DNA of 64,000 nucleotides, from assembly GCA_023410475.1 (NCBI GenBank), contig JAEYPS010000005.1, forward strand, positions 94,491-158,490. Direction: 5' to 3'. This stretch comes from Bacillota bacterium. Its GTDB lineage: Bacteria > Bacillota > Clostridia > Christensenellales > SZUA-584. Under the pieces are notes generated by a model. That model was given only the letters and a program-made list of their open reading frames with translations. It was not told where the DNA came from and did not search any database. A program made the translations under genes and the position numbers. Positions 7,842 through 18,000 of the stretch are shown in pieces. Position 1 is the first letter of the stretch; the number at the start of each line of letters is the position of its first letter.

Positions 7842-10010
7842 CTACTTGTGTATCCTGAACACCTCGTGCACGCCGGGTATGCTCTTTAAGCTTTTGAATA
7901 TCCCTTCGAGCTGTCCTATATCGTTTATCTCGATACCTATTATTATAACGGCCGCGCTGCCTTTTCCCATTCGAGCGTTTACCGACGTCATAGGCACGCC
8001 TAAGCTGAATATCTTATTTGACACCTCGGCTATTAGCCCTCGCTTATCCTCGGCGTTGACCTGTATCTCGACGCTGTACGACGAGTTCTCGTCTTTTGAC
8101 CACGCGACGTCTATCATGCGCCCCTTTTCAAAATCCGCCGTGACTATGTTTGAGCAGTCTTCCCTGTGCACGGATACTCCCCTGCCTCGCGTTATATAGC
8201 CCACTATGTTGTCTCCCGGCACGGGATTGCAGCACCTCGCAAACCTTACGACCATATCGTCGTAACCTTTTACGATAACGCCGCTAGAGTCCGTCCGGCG
8301 CGGCTTTTTTAACTCCGGCTTTGCCTCGGCGGGCTTGCTTAACTGGTTGTACTCCTGTATCAGCTTTGAGAGTATCTGGCCGGTAGCTATTCCCCCATAG
8401 CCCACCGCAGCGTACATGTCGTCAGCCGACTGCAGCGAGAACTTCTTGAAAACGCCCTTCAGCCATTCCGGCCTGAAAAGCGCTTTGAACTCGTAGCCGC
8501 GGTGCTTTGCCTCTTTTTCGAGCATGTCGCGGCCTTTGGCTATGTTCTCCTCTTTAAGCTCCTTGCGGAACCAGTTTTTTATCTTGCTCTTTGCCTGCGA
8601 CGTCTTTACCGTCTTGAGCCAATCCCTTGAAGGGCCTTTTGAGGCGGAGGACGTTATTATCTCGACGATGTCGCCTGTTTTCAATACATGCCCCAGCGGC
8701 ACTATCTTGCCGTTCACCTTCGCGCCCGTGCATTTGTTGCCTATCTCGCTGTGTATGCCGTACGCGAAGTCGAGAGGCGTCGAGCCCTGCACGAACTCCT
8801 TTACGTCTCCCTTCGGGGTGAACACGAACACCCTGTCGCTGTAAAAGTCGACTTTGAGCGACTCCATGAACTCCTTGGAGTCTCGCATGTCCGTCTGCCA
8901 CTCGAGAAGCTCTCTGAGCCACGCGAGCTTCTTGTCCATATCCTTGTCGGCCGCTCCGCCCTCTTTATAATGCCAGTGCGCCGCGATACCGTACTCGGCC
9001 GTTGAGTGCATCTCCTTCGTCCTTATCTGCACCTCGAACGGACGTCCGTCCTTGCCGAGCACCGTAGTATGGATGGACTGGTACATGTTCTGTTTCGGGA
9101 CGGCTATATAGTCCTTGAAGCGGCCGGGTATGGGCTTCCATTCGGTATGTATCGTTCCCAGCACCGCATAGCAGTCGCGCACCGTCTTTACGACTATCCT
9201 TATGGCGGTGAGGTCATAGACCTCTTCAAATTCGCGTTGTTTGTTGTGTATCTTGTTGTATATGCTGTATATATGCTTTGGGCGGCCTTCCACCTCGGCC
9301 TCGACCCTAATCTTTTTAAGCATATCCTTTATCTGCTCTATTACCGCGCTTATATACTCGTCGCGCTGAGAACGGGTCTCTGATATCTTGTCGGCGATAT
9401 CGAAATAGCCCTTCTCGTCGATATATTTTAAAGCGAGGTCCTCAAGCTGCCACTTTATAGCGTTGATACCGAGGCGGTGCGCCAGAGGCGCGTATATCTC
9501 GAGCGTCTCCTTTGCCTTCTCTACCTGCTTTTCCTTGCTCTGGAACTTGAGCGTGCGCATATTGTGCAGCCTGTCCGCGAGCTTGACGAGTATCACGCGT
9601 ATATCGCTCGCCATAGCGAGGAACATCTTTCTTAAGTTCTCGGCCTGGTTTTCCTCCTTTGAAAGGAAGTCGACCCGCCCCACCTTTGTCACGCCGTCGA
9701 CGAGTTTGGCTATCTCCTCGCCGAACTCATCTTTAAGCTGACCTATCGTCACGTTCGTGTCTTCCACTATGTCGTGGAAAAGCCCCGCAACGATTGTGGA
9801 TATATCGAGCTGAAGGTCTATGAGTATGCTCGCGACCTCGTACGGGTGCATGAAAAAAGGCTCTCCCGAGAGCCGCATCTGGCCTTCGTGAGCGTTTTTC
9901 GCGAACATATAGGCTTTTTTGAAAAACGCCTGGTCCGCCTGGCTGTAATTCTTCTTTTTTAGCTTGTCTGTCAGTTCTTCCAAAGCGCTATCTCCGCAAG
10001 AAATCTTCAA
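7842..10010 (-). CDS. rel: bifunctional (p)ppGpp synthetase/hydrolase
   Basis: 722 residues, long-form Rel. In order: HD hydrolase domain with HDIVED (79-84), synthetase domain with RFKDYIAVPK near 297 and YQSIHT, TGS domain from about 392, and a C-terminal ACT domain from about 650. The RFKD form of the synthetase loop is typical of bifunctional enzymes. The HD motif is intact, so both making and degrading (p)ppGpp is expected. The start is TTG at 10010 with AGGAG close by; it overlaps the end of recJ by 23 bases. Confidence 0.96.
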   Translation of the reverse strand: MKISCGDSALEELTDKLKKKNYSQADQAFFKKAYMFAKNAHEGQMRLSGEPFFMHPYEVASILIDLQLDISTIVAGLFHDIVEDTNVTIGQLKDEFGEEIAKLVDGVTKVGRVDFLSKEENQAENLRKMFLAMASDIRVILVKLADRLHNMRTLKFQSKEKQVEKAKETLEIYAPLAHRLGINAIKWQLEDLALKYIDEKGYFDIADKISETRSQRDEYISAVIEQIKDMLKKIRVEAEVEGRPKHIYSIYNKIHNKQREFEEVYDLTAIRIVVKTVRDCYAVLGTIHTEWKPIPGRFKDYIAVPKQNMYQSIHTTVLGKDGRPFEVQIRTKEMHSTAEYGIAAHWHYKEGGAADKDMDKKLAWLRELLEWQTDMRDSKEFMESLKVDFYSDRVFVFTPKGDVKEFVQGSTPLDFAYGIHSEIGNKCTGAKVNGKIVPLGHVLKTGDIVEIITSSASKGPSRDWLKTVKTSQAKSKIKNWFRKELKEENIAKGRDMLEKEAKHRGYEFKALFRPEWLKGVFKKFSLQSADDMYAAVGYGGIATGQILSKLIQEYNQLSKPAEAKPELKKPRRTDSSGVIVKGYDDMVVRFARCCNPVPGDNIVGYITRGRGVSVHREDCSNIVTADFEKGRMIDVAWSKDENSSYSVEIQVNAEDKRGLIAEVSNKIFSLGVPMTSVNARMGKGSAAVIIIGIEINDIGQLEGIFKSLKSIPGVHEVFRIHK

Positions 10011-12345
10011 AGCTCCTGTAGGCGGCGCTCTGCCGCAGTTCCTTTTTAGGAGCCTTTATTGCATGTATTCTACCACTTTTGTCGGCGTCAATCAACTCAA
10101 GCTCACCCAGAACCCTCAGCATAAACGCCGACTTCTCCGGGGTTTTGCTTATACGTTTTTCCGCCTCTTTTATATCAGCGGGGCTTTTTGACTCTATCGT
10201 TCTAAACGCCCGCAGAAGTTCTTCCCTTGACGCGAACATAGCCTCTGCCTCCCTGCTGTAGCTTTCAGCAAGAGCCGCGTCAAAAAATCCCTTCGCTCCT
10301 ATTCTTATAACCCTATCGTGCCCGGAGGGGGCACGGCACGCTACGCAGTTGTCGGAGGAGTACGCTCTGTCGTCGAACAATGTAAGCTCTCCGCCTTTCA
10401 ATGCGACCGCGATCGTCTTTATGTTTATCAGCCGTTTGAAAGCGGGCACGGTGGATACCTCGATACAAAGCCCGAACCTGCTCCTTCTCATCTCCTCTTC
10501 GACAGTGCCGATAAATTCGTCTTCGCTCATGCTTGCATAGTTTGGCGTTTCGCTAAGGTTTGCCACCTCGTCAATAAAGCCATGTATCATATCGCGAGAG
10601 TTCGATGCCAGAAAACCATTGACGAGCGCCGCGTCGTATCTCGCCGCTATGTCGCGCACCACGAGCTGCGGCATCCCCGAAAAGTCGTTTATGCCCGCCT
10701 CGCACAGAAAATCGCACGTTTTGGACGAGAAAGAATGCGAGTCCTTATAGAAAAAGCAGATGGCGTCTATCGAGTGCTTACCCTGCCTCATATTGAACTT
10801 CAGATGAGGCTTTCTGCCGTTGCCCACGAACTTCGATTCAGCTATGTCGGCGCCCTTAACCGCAATAACTGGCTTTTCGTTGCACTGGCCGAACGGCTCG
10901 AGCTTTTCAAGGTTCTTTGTAAGCTCATGGGTGACGTCCCCGACGCCAAGCTGTATGTCGTAAAACTTTTTCGGAATAAAAACGCTTTCGTCATAGTGAG
11001 CGTCTATATAAGCGCACACGTCGCGCCTTAAGCCCTCAAGCACGCAAGGAGCGATCGTAAGGCCAGCCGCCTGTGCGTGGCCGCCGAACTTCTCGTATCT
11101 GTCCGCGAACACCGATAGCACTTCGTATATACTGACGCCCTCTATGCTTCTCGCTGAGCCTACGAGACTGCCGCCGCTGCCCCCGAACAGTACGCACGGG
11201 CGGGTATACCTCTCGGCTATCTTCGCCGCCGCAATGCCTATGACTCCCGGGTTCCAACTCTCGTCCGCGAGGAGTATCGCGCTGTCGTTCATATATGCTC
11301 CGCGCTTTATCATAGCCTCGGCGGCCGACTCTATATCCTCTACCTCTTTCCTGCGCCTCTCGTTCAATTCGCACAGTGCCTTCGCGTTTTCCCGAAGCTT
11401 TGCAGAAGCTTTCTTTGCGCCGAGTATCTCTATCGCGAGCTCCGCCGTGTCCATACGACCCGCGGCGTTTATGCGCGGGCCGAGTCCGAAGCTTACGCCG
11501 AACGAGTTAATTTTCGTGAGATCAATGCCCGCCGCTTCCGCAAGCGCGCTGAGCCCAACGCACGGCTCGGTGCGCAGCTTCCTTATGCCCATATGGGCTA
11601 TCGCCCTGTTTTCGCCGAGCAGAGGAACGATATCCGTAACCGTACCCACCGCTACGAGGTCTATATAAGCCGCAGCCTCGGCAAGAGACGACAGAGCCTG
11701 GATAAGCTTGAACGCCACTCCGCAGCCCGCGAGATAAGGGCAGGGGTATGCGCTGTCCTGCCGTTTCGGGTTTATTATATACGGCGTCCCCGGGAGCTCG
11801 CCGCACTCGTGGTGGTCTGTTATTATGACATCGACGCCGAGGCTTTTCGCGAGAGCGACCTCCGCTACATTCGTTATGCCGCAGTCCACCGTTATGATAA
11901 GCTTTGTTCCGCCTTTCGCAATAGCGTCTACAGCGTCCAGAGACAGCCCGTAGCCCTCGCGATGGCGGTTTGGCGTCATAATACCCGCCTTGGCGCCCAT
12001 ATCCCTAAGGTGAAGCAGCAGCGCGCTGCCTCCGCATGTGCCGTCCGCGTCGTAGTCGCAGAACACCGTTATGCGCTCTCTGGAGGCAACGGCCCGTTTT
12101 ATGCGCGATACGCTCTCGGCCATATCGGGCAAAAGGAATGGGTCTAGAAGCTGCTCCGGCCCAGGATGAAGGAACCTCTTTGCCTCTTCGGGAGTGTCTA
12201 TCCCTCTCTCGCAAAGCAGCCTTGCGACCGGCAGCGGCAGCCCCGCAGCTTTTGCGATATGCTCTGTTATATCCGCGCCGCACACACGCGCCGCTTTCCT
12301 CTGTTCAAACCTGACCACCCAAGACCTCACACTGCCAAAAAACAT
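9988..12345 (-). CDS. recJ: single-stranded-DNA exonuclease RecJ
   Basis: 785 residues, close to the Bacillus enzyme in size. It has the DHH phosphoesterase motifs FCDYDADGTCGG near 92 and ITDHHE near 175, and NAAGRMD (DHHA1 region), giving 5'-3' exonuclease activity in repair. The long C-terminal part includes the OB-like and Firmicutes-specific tail. The ATG has a weak ribosome-binding site. The 245-base gap upstream holds a mobile relic inserted beside the secF terminator, so recJ may depend on read-through or on a promoter in that insertion. Confidence 0.95.
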   Translation of the reverse strand: MFFGSVRSWVVRFEQRKAARVCGADITEHIAKAAGLPLPVARLLCERGIDTPEEAKRFLHPGPEQLLDPFLLPDMAESVSRIKRAVASRERITVFCDYDADGTCGGSALLLHLRDMGAKAGIMTPNRHREGYGLSLDAVDAIAKGGTKLIITVDCGITNVAEVALAKSLGVDVIITDHHECGELPGTPYIINPKRQDSAYPCPYLAGCGVAFKLIQALSSLAEAAAYIDLVAVGTVTDIVPLLGENRAIAHMGIRKLRTEPCVGLSALAEAAGIDLTKINSFGVSFGLGPRINAAGRMDTAELAIEILGAKKASAKLRENAKALCELNERRRKEVEDIESAAEAMIKRGAYMNDSAILLADESWNPGVIGIAAAKIAERYTRPCVLFGGSGGSLVGSARSIEGVSIYEVLSVFADRYEKFGGHAQAAGLTIAPCVLEGLRRDVCAYIDAHYDESVFIPKKFYDIQLGVGDVTHELTKNLEKLEPFGQCNEKPVIAVKGADIAESKFVGNGRKPHLKFNMRQGKHSIDAICFFYKDSHSFSSKTCDFLCEAGINDFSGMPQLVVRDIAARYDAALVNGFLASNSRDMIHGFIDEVANLSETPNYASMSEDEFIGTVEEEMRRSRFGLCIEVSTVPAFKRLINIKTIAVALKGGELTLFDDRAYSSDNCVACRAPSGHDRVIRIGAKGFFDAALAESYSREAEAMFASREELLRAFRTIESKSPADIKEAEKRISKTPEKSAFMLRVLGELELIDADKSGRIHAIKAPKKELRQSAAYRSFEDFLRR

Positions 12346-12365
12346 TTATTATCACATAATAAACT

Positions 12366-12394
12366 AAAAAGCCTCTCCCGTAAAGGAAAGGCTT
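12366..12394. repeat. terminator hairpin, copy 1 (insertion-flanking duplicate)
   Basis: Hairpin with arms AAGCCTCTCC and GGAAAGGCTT (one mismatch). On the minus strand it is followed by TTTTTAG, so this is the copy that kept the T-tract. A near-identical copy (one base different in the loop) lies at 12553-12580 on the other side of a 158-base segment. Confidence 0.75.
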
Positions 12395-12552
12395 CAGCTT
12401 GCCGAAAAACCTTCGGTTTTCCGCCAGTTTTCAGTTTTATTCGCTTCGCCTTGTTCCTCGCTTCACTCGAAGCTGCGCAAAACTGCAAGGTGTGGGCTGC
12501 GCGTGCAAAGCACATGCCCACAAATTGTTTTATATATCTCTTTTGACATTTT
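12395..12552. mobile_element. non-coding MITE-like insertion beside secF terminator
   Basis: A 158-base segment without a convincing gene, flanked on both sides by direct copies of one terminator hairpin. Its left end CAGCTTGCCGAAAAACC matches the end of the IS1182 element at 50249 (CAGACTGTCGATAAACC) at 13 of 17 positions. Read inward, its right end (AAAATGTCAAAAGAG) resembles that element's other end (CTGTCAAAAAAG). This suggests a small element moved by the IS1182-type transposase. Confidence 0.55.
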
Positions 12553-12580
12553 AAAGCCTCTCCCGTTAAGGAAAGGCTTT
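12553..12580. repeat. terminator hairpin, copy 2 (next to secF)
   Basis: Second copy of the hairpin, arms AAAGCCTCTCC and GGAAAGGCTTT, just after the secF stop on the minus strand. It is separated from its original T-tract by the insertion but can still fold. Confidence 0.75.
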
Positions 12581-12590
12581 ATGGCTTTGT

Positions 12591-13517
12591 TTATGCTTTT
12601 GATTTCTGTGCCGCGGGCTTGAACTCTGGCTTTTTGCCCCTTCTGTCTTCAAGCCATACCCCAATCGAGCTTGCTATGAATATAGAAGAGTACGTACCGC
12701 TCAGAAGCCCAATCATTATCGGAAGAGCGAACTCCCTTATCGACTGTACGCCGAACACGTATACGGCGGTTATAGTAATGAACGTGGTAAGCGAGGTATT
12801 GATAGTTCTCGGCAGTGTTTCCCTGATGCTGAGGTCGGCTATCTGCTTCCTCGGCAGCTCCTTGGCGCCGTACCGCCTGTTGTTTTCTCTTATCCTGTCG
12901 AACAACACTATCGTGTCGTTGATGGAATAACCGACTATCGTGAGGCACGCGGCGATATACGAGCTGTTTATCTGTATCCTTGCTATGCTCACGAACGCCG
13001 TCATTATAAGAACGTCGTGGATAATGGCTACAACTCCGGCTATGCCCGAAAAGAGCGCGAACCGTATAGTTATATATACAAGCATCAGCACCGCGGCAAT
13101 AACGACGGACAGGAACGCGTTAGTCACTATCTCTCTTGAGGTCACTCCGCCGACGTTCTCTATCTCGCCAGCGTTTGCCTCAGGGTATTTTTCCAGCAGA
13201 GAATCGATTATAGACTCGCGCAGCTTAACGGCGTTTTGGTCTTCCGGAAGCTGCTGTATACGCAGTATCGCGTCGTCGCCGCTGTGTACTATCTGAGCGG
13301 CTGCCGGGCTTATACCGTTTTCGCTGAGAGCCGCGTTTATATCGGCGTCCTCAAACGGGCCTCCCTCTATAGTGAGCAGGCTTCCTCCCGTAAAGTCTAT
13401 GCCTAGGTTGAGCCCGCCGTTTATGATGCCCGCTATTAATCCGGCGAGTATTACGGCTATTGAAAATATGACAAAATACTTCGTCTTGCCCAAAAACATA
13501 AGTTTCATGCTACTCAC
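12591..13517 (-). CDS. secF: protein translocase subunit SecF
   Basis: 308 residues, RND-type partner of SecD in the Sec export machine at the membrane. Six membrane segments can be placed, with NLGIDFTGG after the first and the SINDTIVLFDRIREN motif in the second half. The start codon overlaps the end of secD by 8 bases. It is followed by a duplicated terminator hairpin. Confidence 0.95.
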   Translation of the reverse strand: MSSMKLMFLGKTKYFVIFSIAVILAGLIAGIINGGLNLGIDFTGGSLLTIEGGPFEDADINAALSENGISPAAAQIVHSGDDAILRIQQLPEDQNAVKLRESIIDSLLEKYPEANAGEIENVGGVTSREIVTNAFLSVVIAAVLMLVYITIRFALFSGIAGVVAIIHDVLIMTAFVSIARIQINSSYIAACLTIVGYSINDTIVLFDRIRENNRRYGAKELPRKQIADLSIRETLPRTINTSLTTFITITAVYVFGVQSIREFALPIMIGLLSGTYSSIFIASSIGVWLEDRRGKKPEFKPAAQKSKA

Positions 13518-14823
13518 CTTCCTTTACAGCAAGCTGCGGAACGATTCTTCGCGCCGAATACATCTTCACGTTTTTAAGATTGAAGCCGAGTACGATGTTG
13601 AGCAGCCACCTAGTTATTACCACGGCTGAGAACATGGACACTATTATGCTTATTATAAGCATATATCCAAAGCCCTTTACGGCGCCCACTCCAAACCAGG
13701 CGATTACTATACCGACAAGCACCGTCGTTATATTTGCGTCAAGTATCGTGCTCATTGCCTTATGGAATCCCGACTTCATGGACACTCGCAGCGTCTTGCC
13801 GGTGGAGAGCTCGTCCTTGAACCTCTCGAATATGATGACGTTCGCGTCGACGGCCATGCCTATTCCGAGTATGATGCCCGCTATGCCCGGCAGCGTTAAT
13901 TGTATCGCCGGGAACAGCGCCAGCAGAAATACTATAAGATACATGTATATCGACAGCGCTATGCACGCCACAAGCCCCGGCAGCCGGTAATAAACTATCA
14001 TGAAAAGGAACAGCACCGCGATACCTATGAGCCCCGCGAAAAGGCTCTTGTTAAGAGCGTCCTGGCCGAGCGTCGCGCTTATAGAGCGGTTCTCTATCTC
14101 GTTCAAAACGAGCGGCAGCGCGCCCGATTCTATCTGCATCGCGAGGTCGGCTGCCTGCTGCAGCGTGAAGCCTCCGCTTATCTGCGCCTGCCCGCCGTAT
14201 ATAGCCCCATCCTTAACACTCGCCGTCGATATTGTATCTCCGTCAAGAGTCATCGTTATGGCGGTGCCTTTTTTATATGCGTCATCCGTCAGTTCGCCGA
14301 ATAGCTGCGCGCCCTCCGAGTCGAACCGGAGCGAAACCACGTATTCGGTGATATTCGTTCTCGGGTCTGTGGACGACGACGCGTAAGCCTGACTTACATG
14401 CGCTCCCGTCAGCTTCGTTTCACCTTTGTCGTTCTTGAACTCCAAAAGCCCTGTCTCGCTTATGAAAGCGAGTATCTGATCGGGGTTTTTTATTTGGCTC
14501 GTCTCGTTTATCGGAACCTCTACCCTTATCCTGTCACGGCCCTGCTGCACTATCGTGGCCTCGGTGTAGCCCTTTTTGTCGAGCCTGTTCCTCAGCACGC
14601 TTATAGTAGTGTACATCTTGGCGTCAAACTCGTACTCGTCAAGCTCACCGGGTTCTCCCTCGAATACCGCGTATACGCCGCCCGTGAGGTCAAGCCCGAG
14701 GCTCACCTGCTTCGGCAGAGGATCGAACCTTTGTATATCCACCGTAAAGCCGGTCATGGTAAAATACACGATCACGCCGAGGATCAGAAGTACCACCAGC
14801 GTTATCAGCCTGCGTGTTTTCAT
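13510..14823 (-). CDS. secD: protein translocase subunit SecD
   Basis: 437 residues. It has an N-terminal membrane helix, LGLDLTGGVYAVFEG, a periplasmic-type P1 domain, and a C-terminal group of five membrane helices with GIGMAVDANVIIFERFKDEL, the SecD signature. It uses the proton gradient to help pull exported proteins out. AAGGAGG lies upstream of the ATG. No yajC gene precedes it; instead there is a leader of roughly 130 bases and a near-consensus promoter. Confidence 0.95.
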   Translation of the reverse strand: MKTRRLITLVVLLILGVIVYFTMTGFTVDIQRFDPLPKQVSLGLDLTGGVYAVFEGEPGELDEYEFDAKMYTTISVLRNRLDKKGYTEATIVQQGRDRIRVEVPINETSQIKNPDQILAFISETGLLEFKNDKGETKLTGAHVSQAYASSSTDPRTNITEYVVSLRFDSEGAQLFGELTDDAYKKGTAITMTLDGDTISTASVKDGAIYGGQAQISGGFTLQQAADLAMQIESGALPLVLNEIENRSISATLGQDALNKSLFAGLIGIAVLFLFMIVYYRLPGLVACIALSIYMYLIVFLLALFPAIQLTLPGIAGIILGIGMAVDANVIIFERFKDELSTGKTLRVSMKSGFHKAMSTILDANITTVLVGIVIAWFGVGAVKGFGYMLIISIIVSMFSAVVITRWLLNIVLGFNLKNVKMYSARRIVPQLAVKEGE

Positions 14824-14950
14824 GTATAACCGCTTCCTCCTTATGTAATACTGATTATTATCTTGTCATACCGGCCGGGTATCTGCTTAGTTGGCCGTTA
14901 TATCAATTGCAGAGGCGTTAGTGCCGCTGCCAAATAACCGCAGAAAAACT
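14824..14950 (-). promoter_or_regulatory. secDF 5' leader, possibly structured
   Basis: About 127 bases between the promoter and the secD ATG. Possible stems include TCTGC with GCAGA and ATACC with GGTAT. I do not recognise a known riboswitch class in it. Confidence 0.3.
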
Positions 14951-14956
14951 CACTCC

Positions 14957-14985
14957 ATTATAACCATGCGCATCGGAATAGTCAA
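14957..14985 (-). promoter_or_regulatory. sigma-A promoter for secDF
   Basis: Minus strand: TTGACT at 14980-14985 and a perfect TATAAT at 14957-14962 with a 17-base spacer. It lies in the polC-secD gap. Confidence 0.8.
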
Positions 14986-15026
14986 CAAAATACAACAGAC
15001 GCGGAATGTCTTTTAAAATAGAGGTG

Positions 15027-18000
15027 TTAGTCGAACAGGCTTAACTGGTTGCTCTTCATAAGCCCTTTAAGGCAGCCGTTTTCCTCGAGCTTGCCGATGA
15101 CGGCGCTCGATATTCCGCTGCGCTTTTTGACGTCCTCGACAGACAGGAATTCTCCCTCTTCTCTCGCGCGCACGATACCCCTTGCCGCCGCCTCGCCCGT
15201 ACCGCCGAGAGCGGTGAACGGAAGGCGTATGCCTGAGTCCTCTATGACGCATCTTGTCGCGTCGGATTTGTAAAGGTCGACGGGCAGGAAATCTATGCCG
15301 CGCTCCATCATCTCAAGCGCCACCTCGAGTATGGTGAGCTGCGAGTTGTCGAGCGCGGATGCCGCCTTGCCCATCGCTTCTATTGCGGCTATCTTAGAGC
15401 GCACTGTCTCCGCCGAGTGAAGATGGGCGGCGTCAAGGTTGTCGGCCCTTACCGAAAAATACGTGGCGTAAAACGCCTTTGGATAATGCACCTTGAAATA
15501 CGCTATCCTTAGCGCCATGGTAACATACGCTACCGCGTGCGCCTTCGGGAACATATACGCTATCTTCTCGCACGAGTCTATGAACCACGCGGGCGCGCCC
15601 GCGGCCTTCATGCTCTTCTTCCAGTCTTCCTTAAGGCCTTTGCCCTTTCTTACAGACTCCATTATATAGAACGCTTCCGTAGCGTCCATTCCCTTTGAGA
15701 CGAGGTAGTTCATTATGTCGTCGCGCGTGCAAATAACCTCGCGCAGCGTTGCCTTGCCCTGCTTTATAACGTCCTGAGCGTTGTTGAGCCACACGTCCGT
15801 GCCGTGCGAAAGACCGCTTATCCTGATAAGCTCGCCTATAGTCGTCGGCATCGTGTCGAGCAGCATCTGGCGCACGAACTTCGTTCCGAATTCGGGTATG
15901 CCGAGGCTCCCTGTCTGGCAGCCCATTATCTGCTCGGGAGATATGCCGAGAGCCTTTGTCGACGAGAACAGCGACAGCGTATCCGGGTCGGAAAGCGGTA
16001 TGTCCTTGGGGTCTATGCCCGTTATCTCTTTAAGCATATAGAGCGCCGTCGGATCGTCGTGGCCGAGTATGTCGAGCTTAATAAGCCTGTCATGCAGCGA
16101 GCCGAAGTTGTAATGCGTCGTTACGCTGCCCGATTCCGAGTCGTTCGCGGGGTACTGTATGGGCGTGAACTCGTGTATGTCGCGGCTCTTGGGCAGTATG
16201 ACCATGCCGCCCGGGTGCTGCCCTGTCGTGCGCTTCGTGCCCGAGACACCCTTCGCGAGTCTGTCTATCTCGGCGCGGTTCGCGTTTATGCCCTTCTCAT
16301 CAAGATAATTCTTGACGAAACCATATGCTGTCTGTTCCTTTATGCTGCTTATAGTGCCGGCGCGGAAAACGTGGTCCTCTCCGAAATAGTCGAGTATGAA
16401 CTTGTGTGCCTTGGGCTGGTAGTCGCCCGAAAAGTTAAGGTCTATGTCGGGGACCTTGTCGGCGTTTATGCCAAGGAACACCGCGAACGGTATATCGTAG
16501 CCGTCCCGCCTCATCTCGTTGCCGCAGACAGGACAGTTTTTTGCCGGCAGGTCGGGGCCGCAGGCGATGTCCTTGTTATCCGAAAACTCGCTTGTTTTGC
16601 AGTTCGGGCAGACGTAATGCGGCGGCAGCGGGTTAACCTCGGTTATGCCCGCCATAGTCGCGGCGAGCGAAGAGCCTACCGAGCCCCTGGAACCCACGAG
16701 GTATCCGTCTTCCAGAGAGTGGCTCACGAGTTCGTATGCTATGTAATACAGCACGCCGTATCCGTGCTTCGTTATTGAGTCCAGCTCAAACTTCAGCCTG
16801 TCTTCCACTATCTTGGGCAGAGGACCGCCGTATATTTCCTTAGCGCGCTTATAGCACATATCCACAAGCTTTTCCGCCGCGCCGGGTATCTCGGGCATGG
16901 CGGGCTCATCGGGCAGCAGCTTTATCGCCTCAACGCGGCTCGCTATTTCACGCGTGTTGTCTATAACCACTTCTTTAGCCTTGTCCGCACCGAGATACGC
17001 GAACTCCGCAAGCATTTCTGCCGTAGTGCGAAAATACAGCGGCGCCTGATGGTCGGCATCCGAAAAGCCCTGCCCGTGCATCAGTATTCGCCTGAAATAC
17101 TCGTCCTGCGGCTCAAGGAAGTGAACGTCGCATGTGGCGCAGACGGGCATTTTCAGCCTTTCGCCGAGCTCTATGACCTTGCGCGTTATGTCGCGCACGC
17201 CTTCGATGTCACGAAAGCGCCCTTCGCGTATCATAAACGAATTGTTGCCGTCCGGCTGTATCTCGAGGTAGTCGTAAAGACTTGCTATCTGCTCAAGCTC
17301 TCCGTCCGAAGCGTATCTTAGTATCGCCTGTATGAGCTCTCCCTGCTCACACGCCGAGCCTATTATAAGCCCTTCGCGGTGCTTTTCGAGCAGCGAGCGG
17401 GGCACGCGCGGCCTTCTGTAGAAATGGTTCATGTGCGACTCGCTGACGAGCTTGTAGAGGTTGAACAGCCCTTTTTTGTCTTTGCAAAGCAGTATAACGT
17501 GGTAGGCGACAAGCTCCTTCTCGTCTGCCTTTTTTGCCTTTGCGGATAGGGACGCCTTTTCCATGCACATGCTCATTATCTTCGCCGTGCAGAGTGCGTC
17601 GTCGAGCGCCCTGTGATGACGCAGCTCTATCCCGAGATCCCCCGCAAGCTTGCCGAGCCCGTATGACTTGTGCCCCGGCAGCATGCGCCGGAACAGCCAG
17701 ATGGTGTCGAGGCATTTGTTTTTAAATTCTATGCCGCTGTCTTTACCGTGTTTTTTGAGAAAACCGAGATCAAACGGTGCGTTGTGCGCAGCGAGGTGCG
17801 CGTCCCCTATATATTCCTTGAACATTGTAAGCGCCTCGGCTGCCCGGGGCGCGTCTTTGACCATCTCGTCCGTTATTCCCGTGGTGTCCGTTATCTGGCG
17901 GCTTATAGGGCAGCCGGGGTTAACGAACGTGCTGAACGTATCGACGACATCGCCGTGCCGCAGCCTTACCGCCCCTATCTCGGTGATGCCGCACGAGTAC

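Noticed and set aside
14824..14950. Known riboswitch before secD
   Set aside because: No match to cyclic-di-GMP, SAM, glycine or other common aptamer cores by eye.
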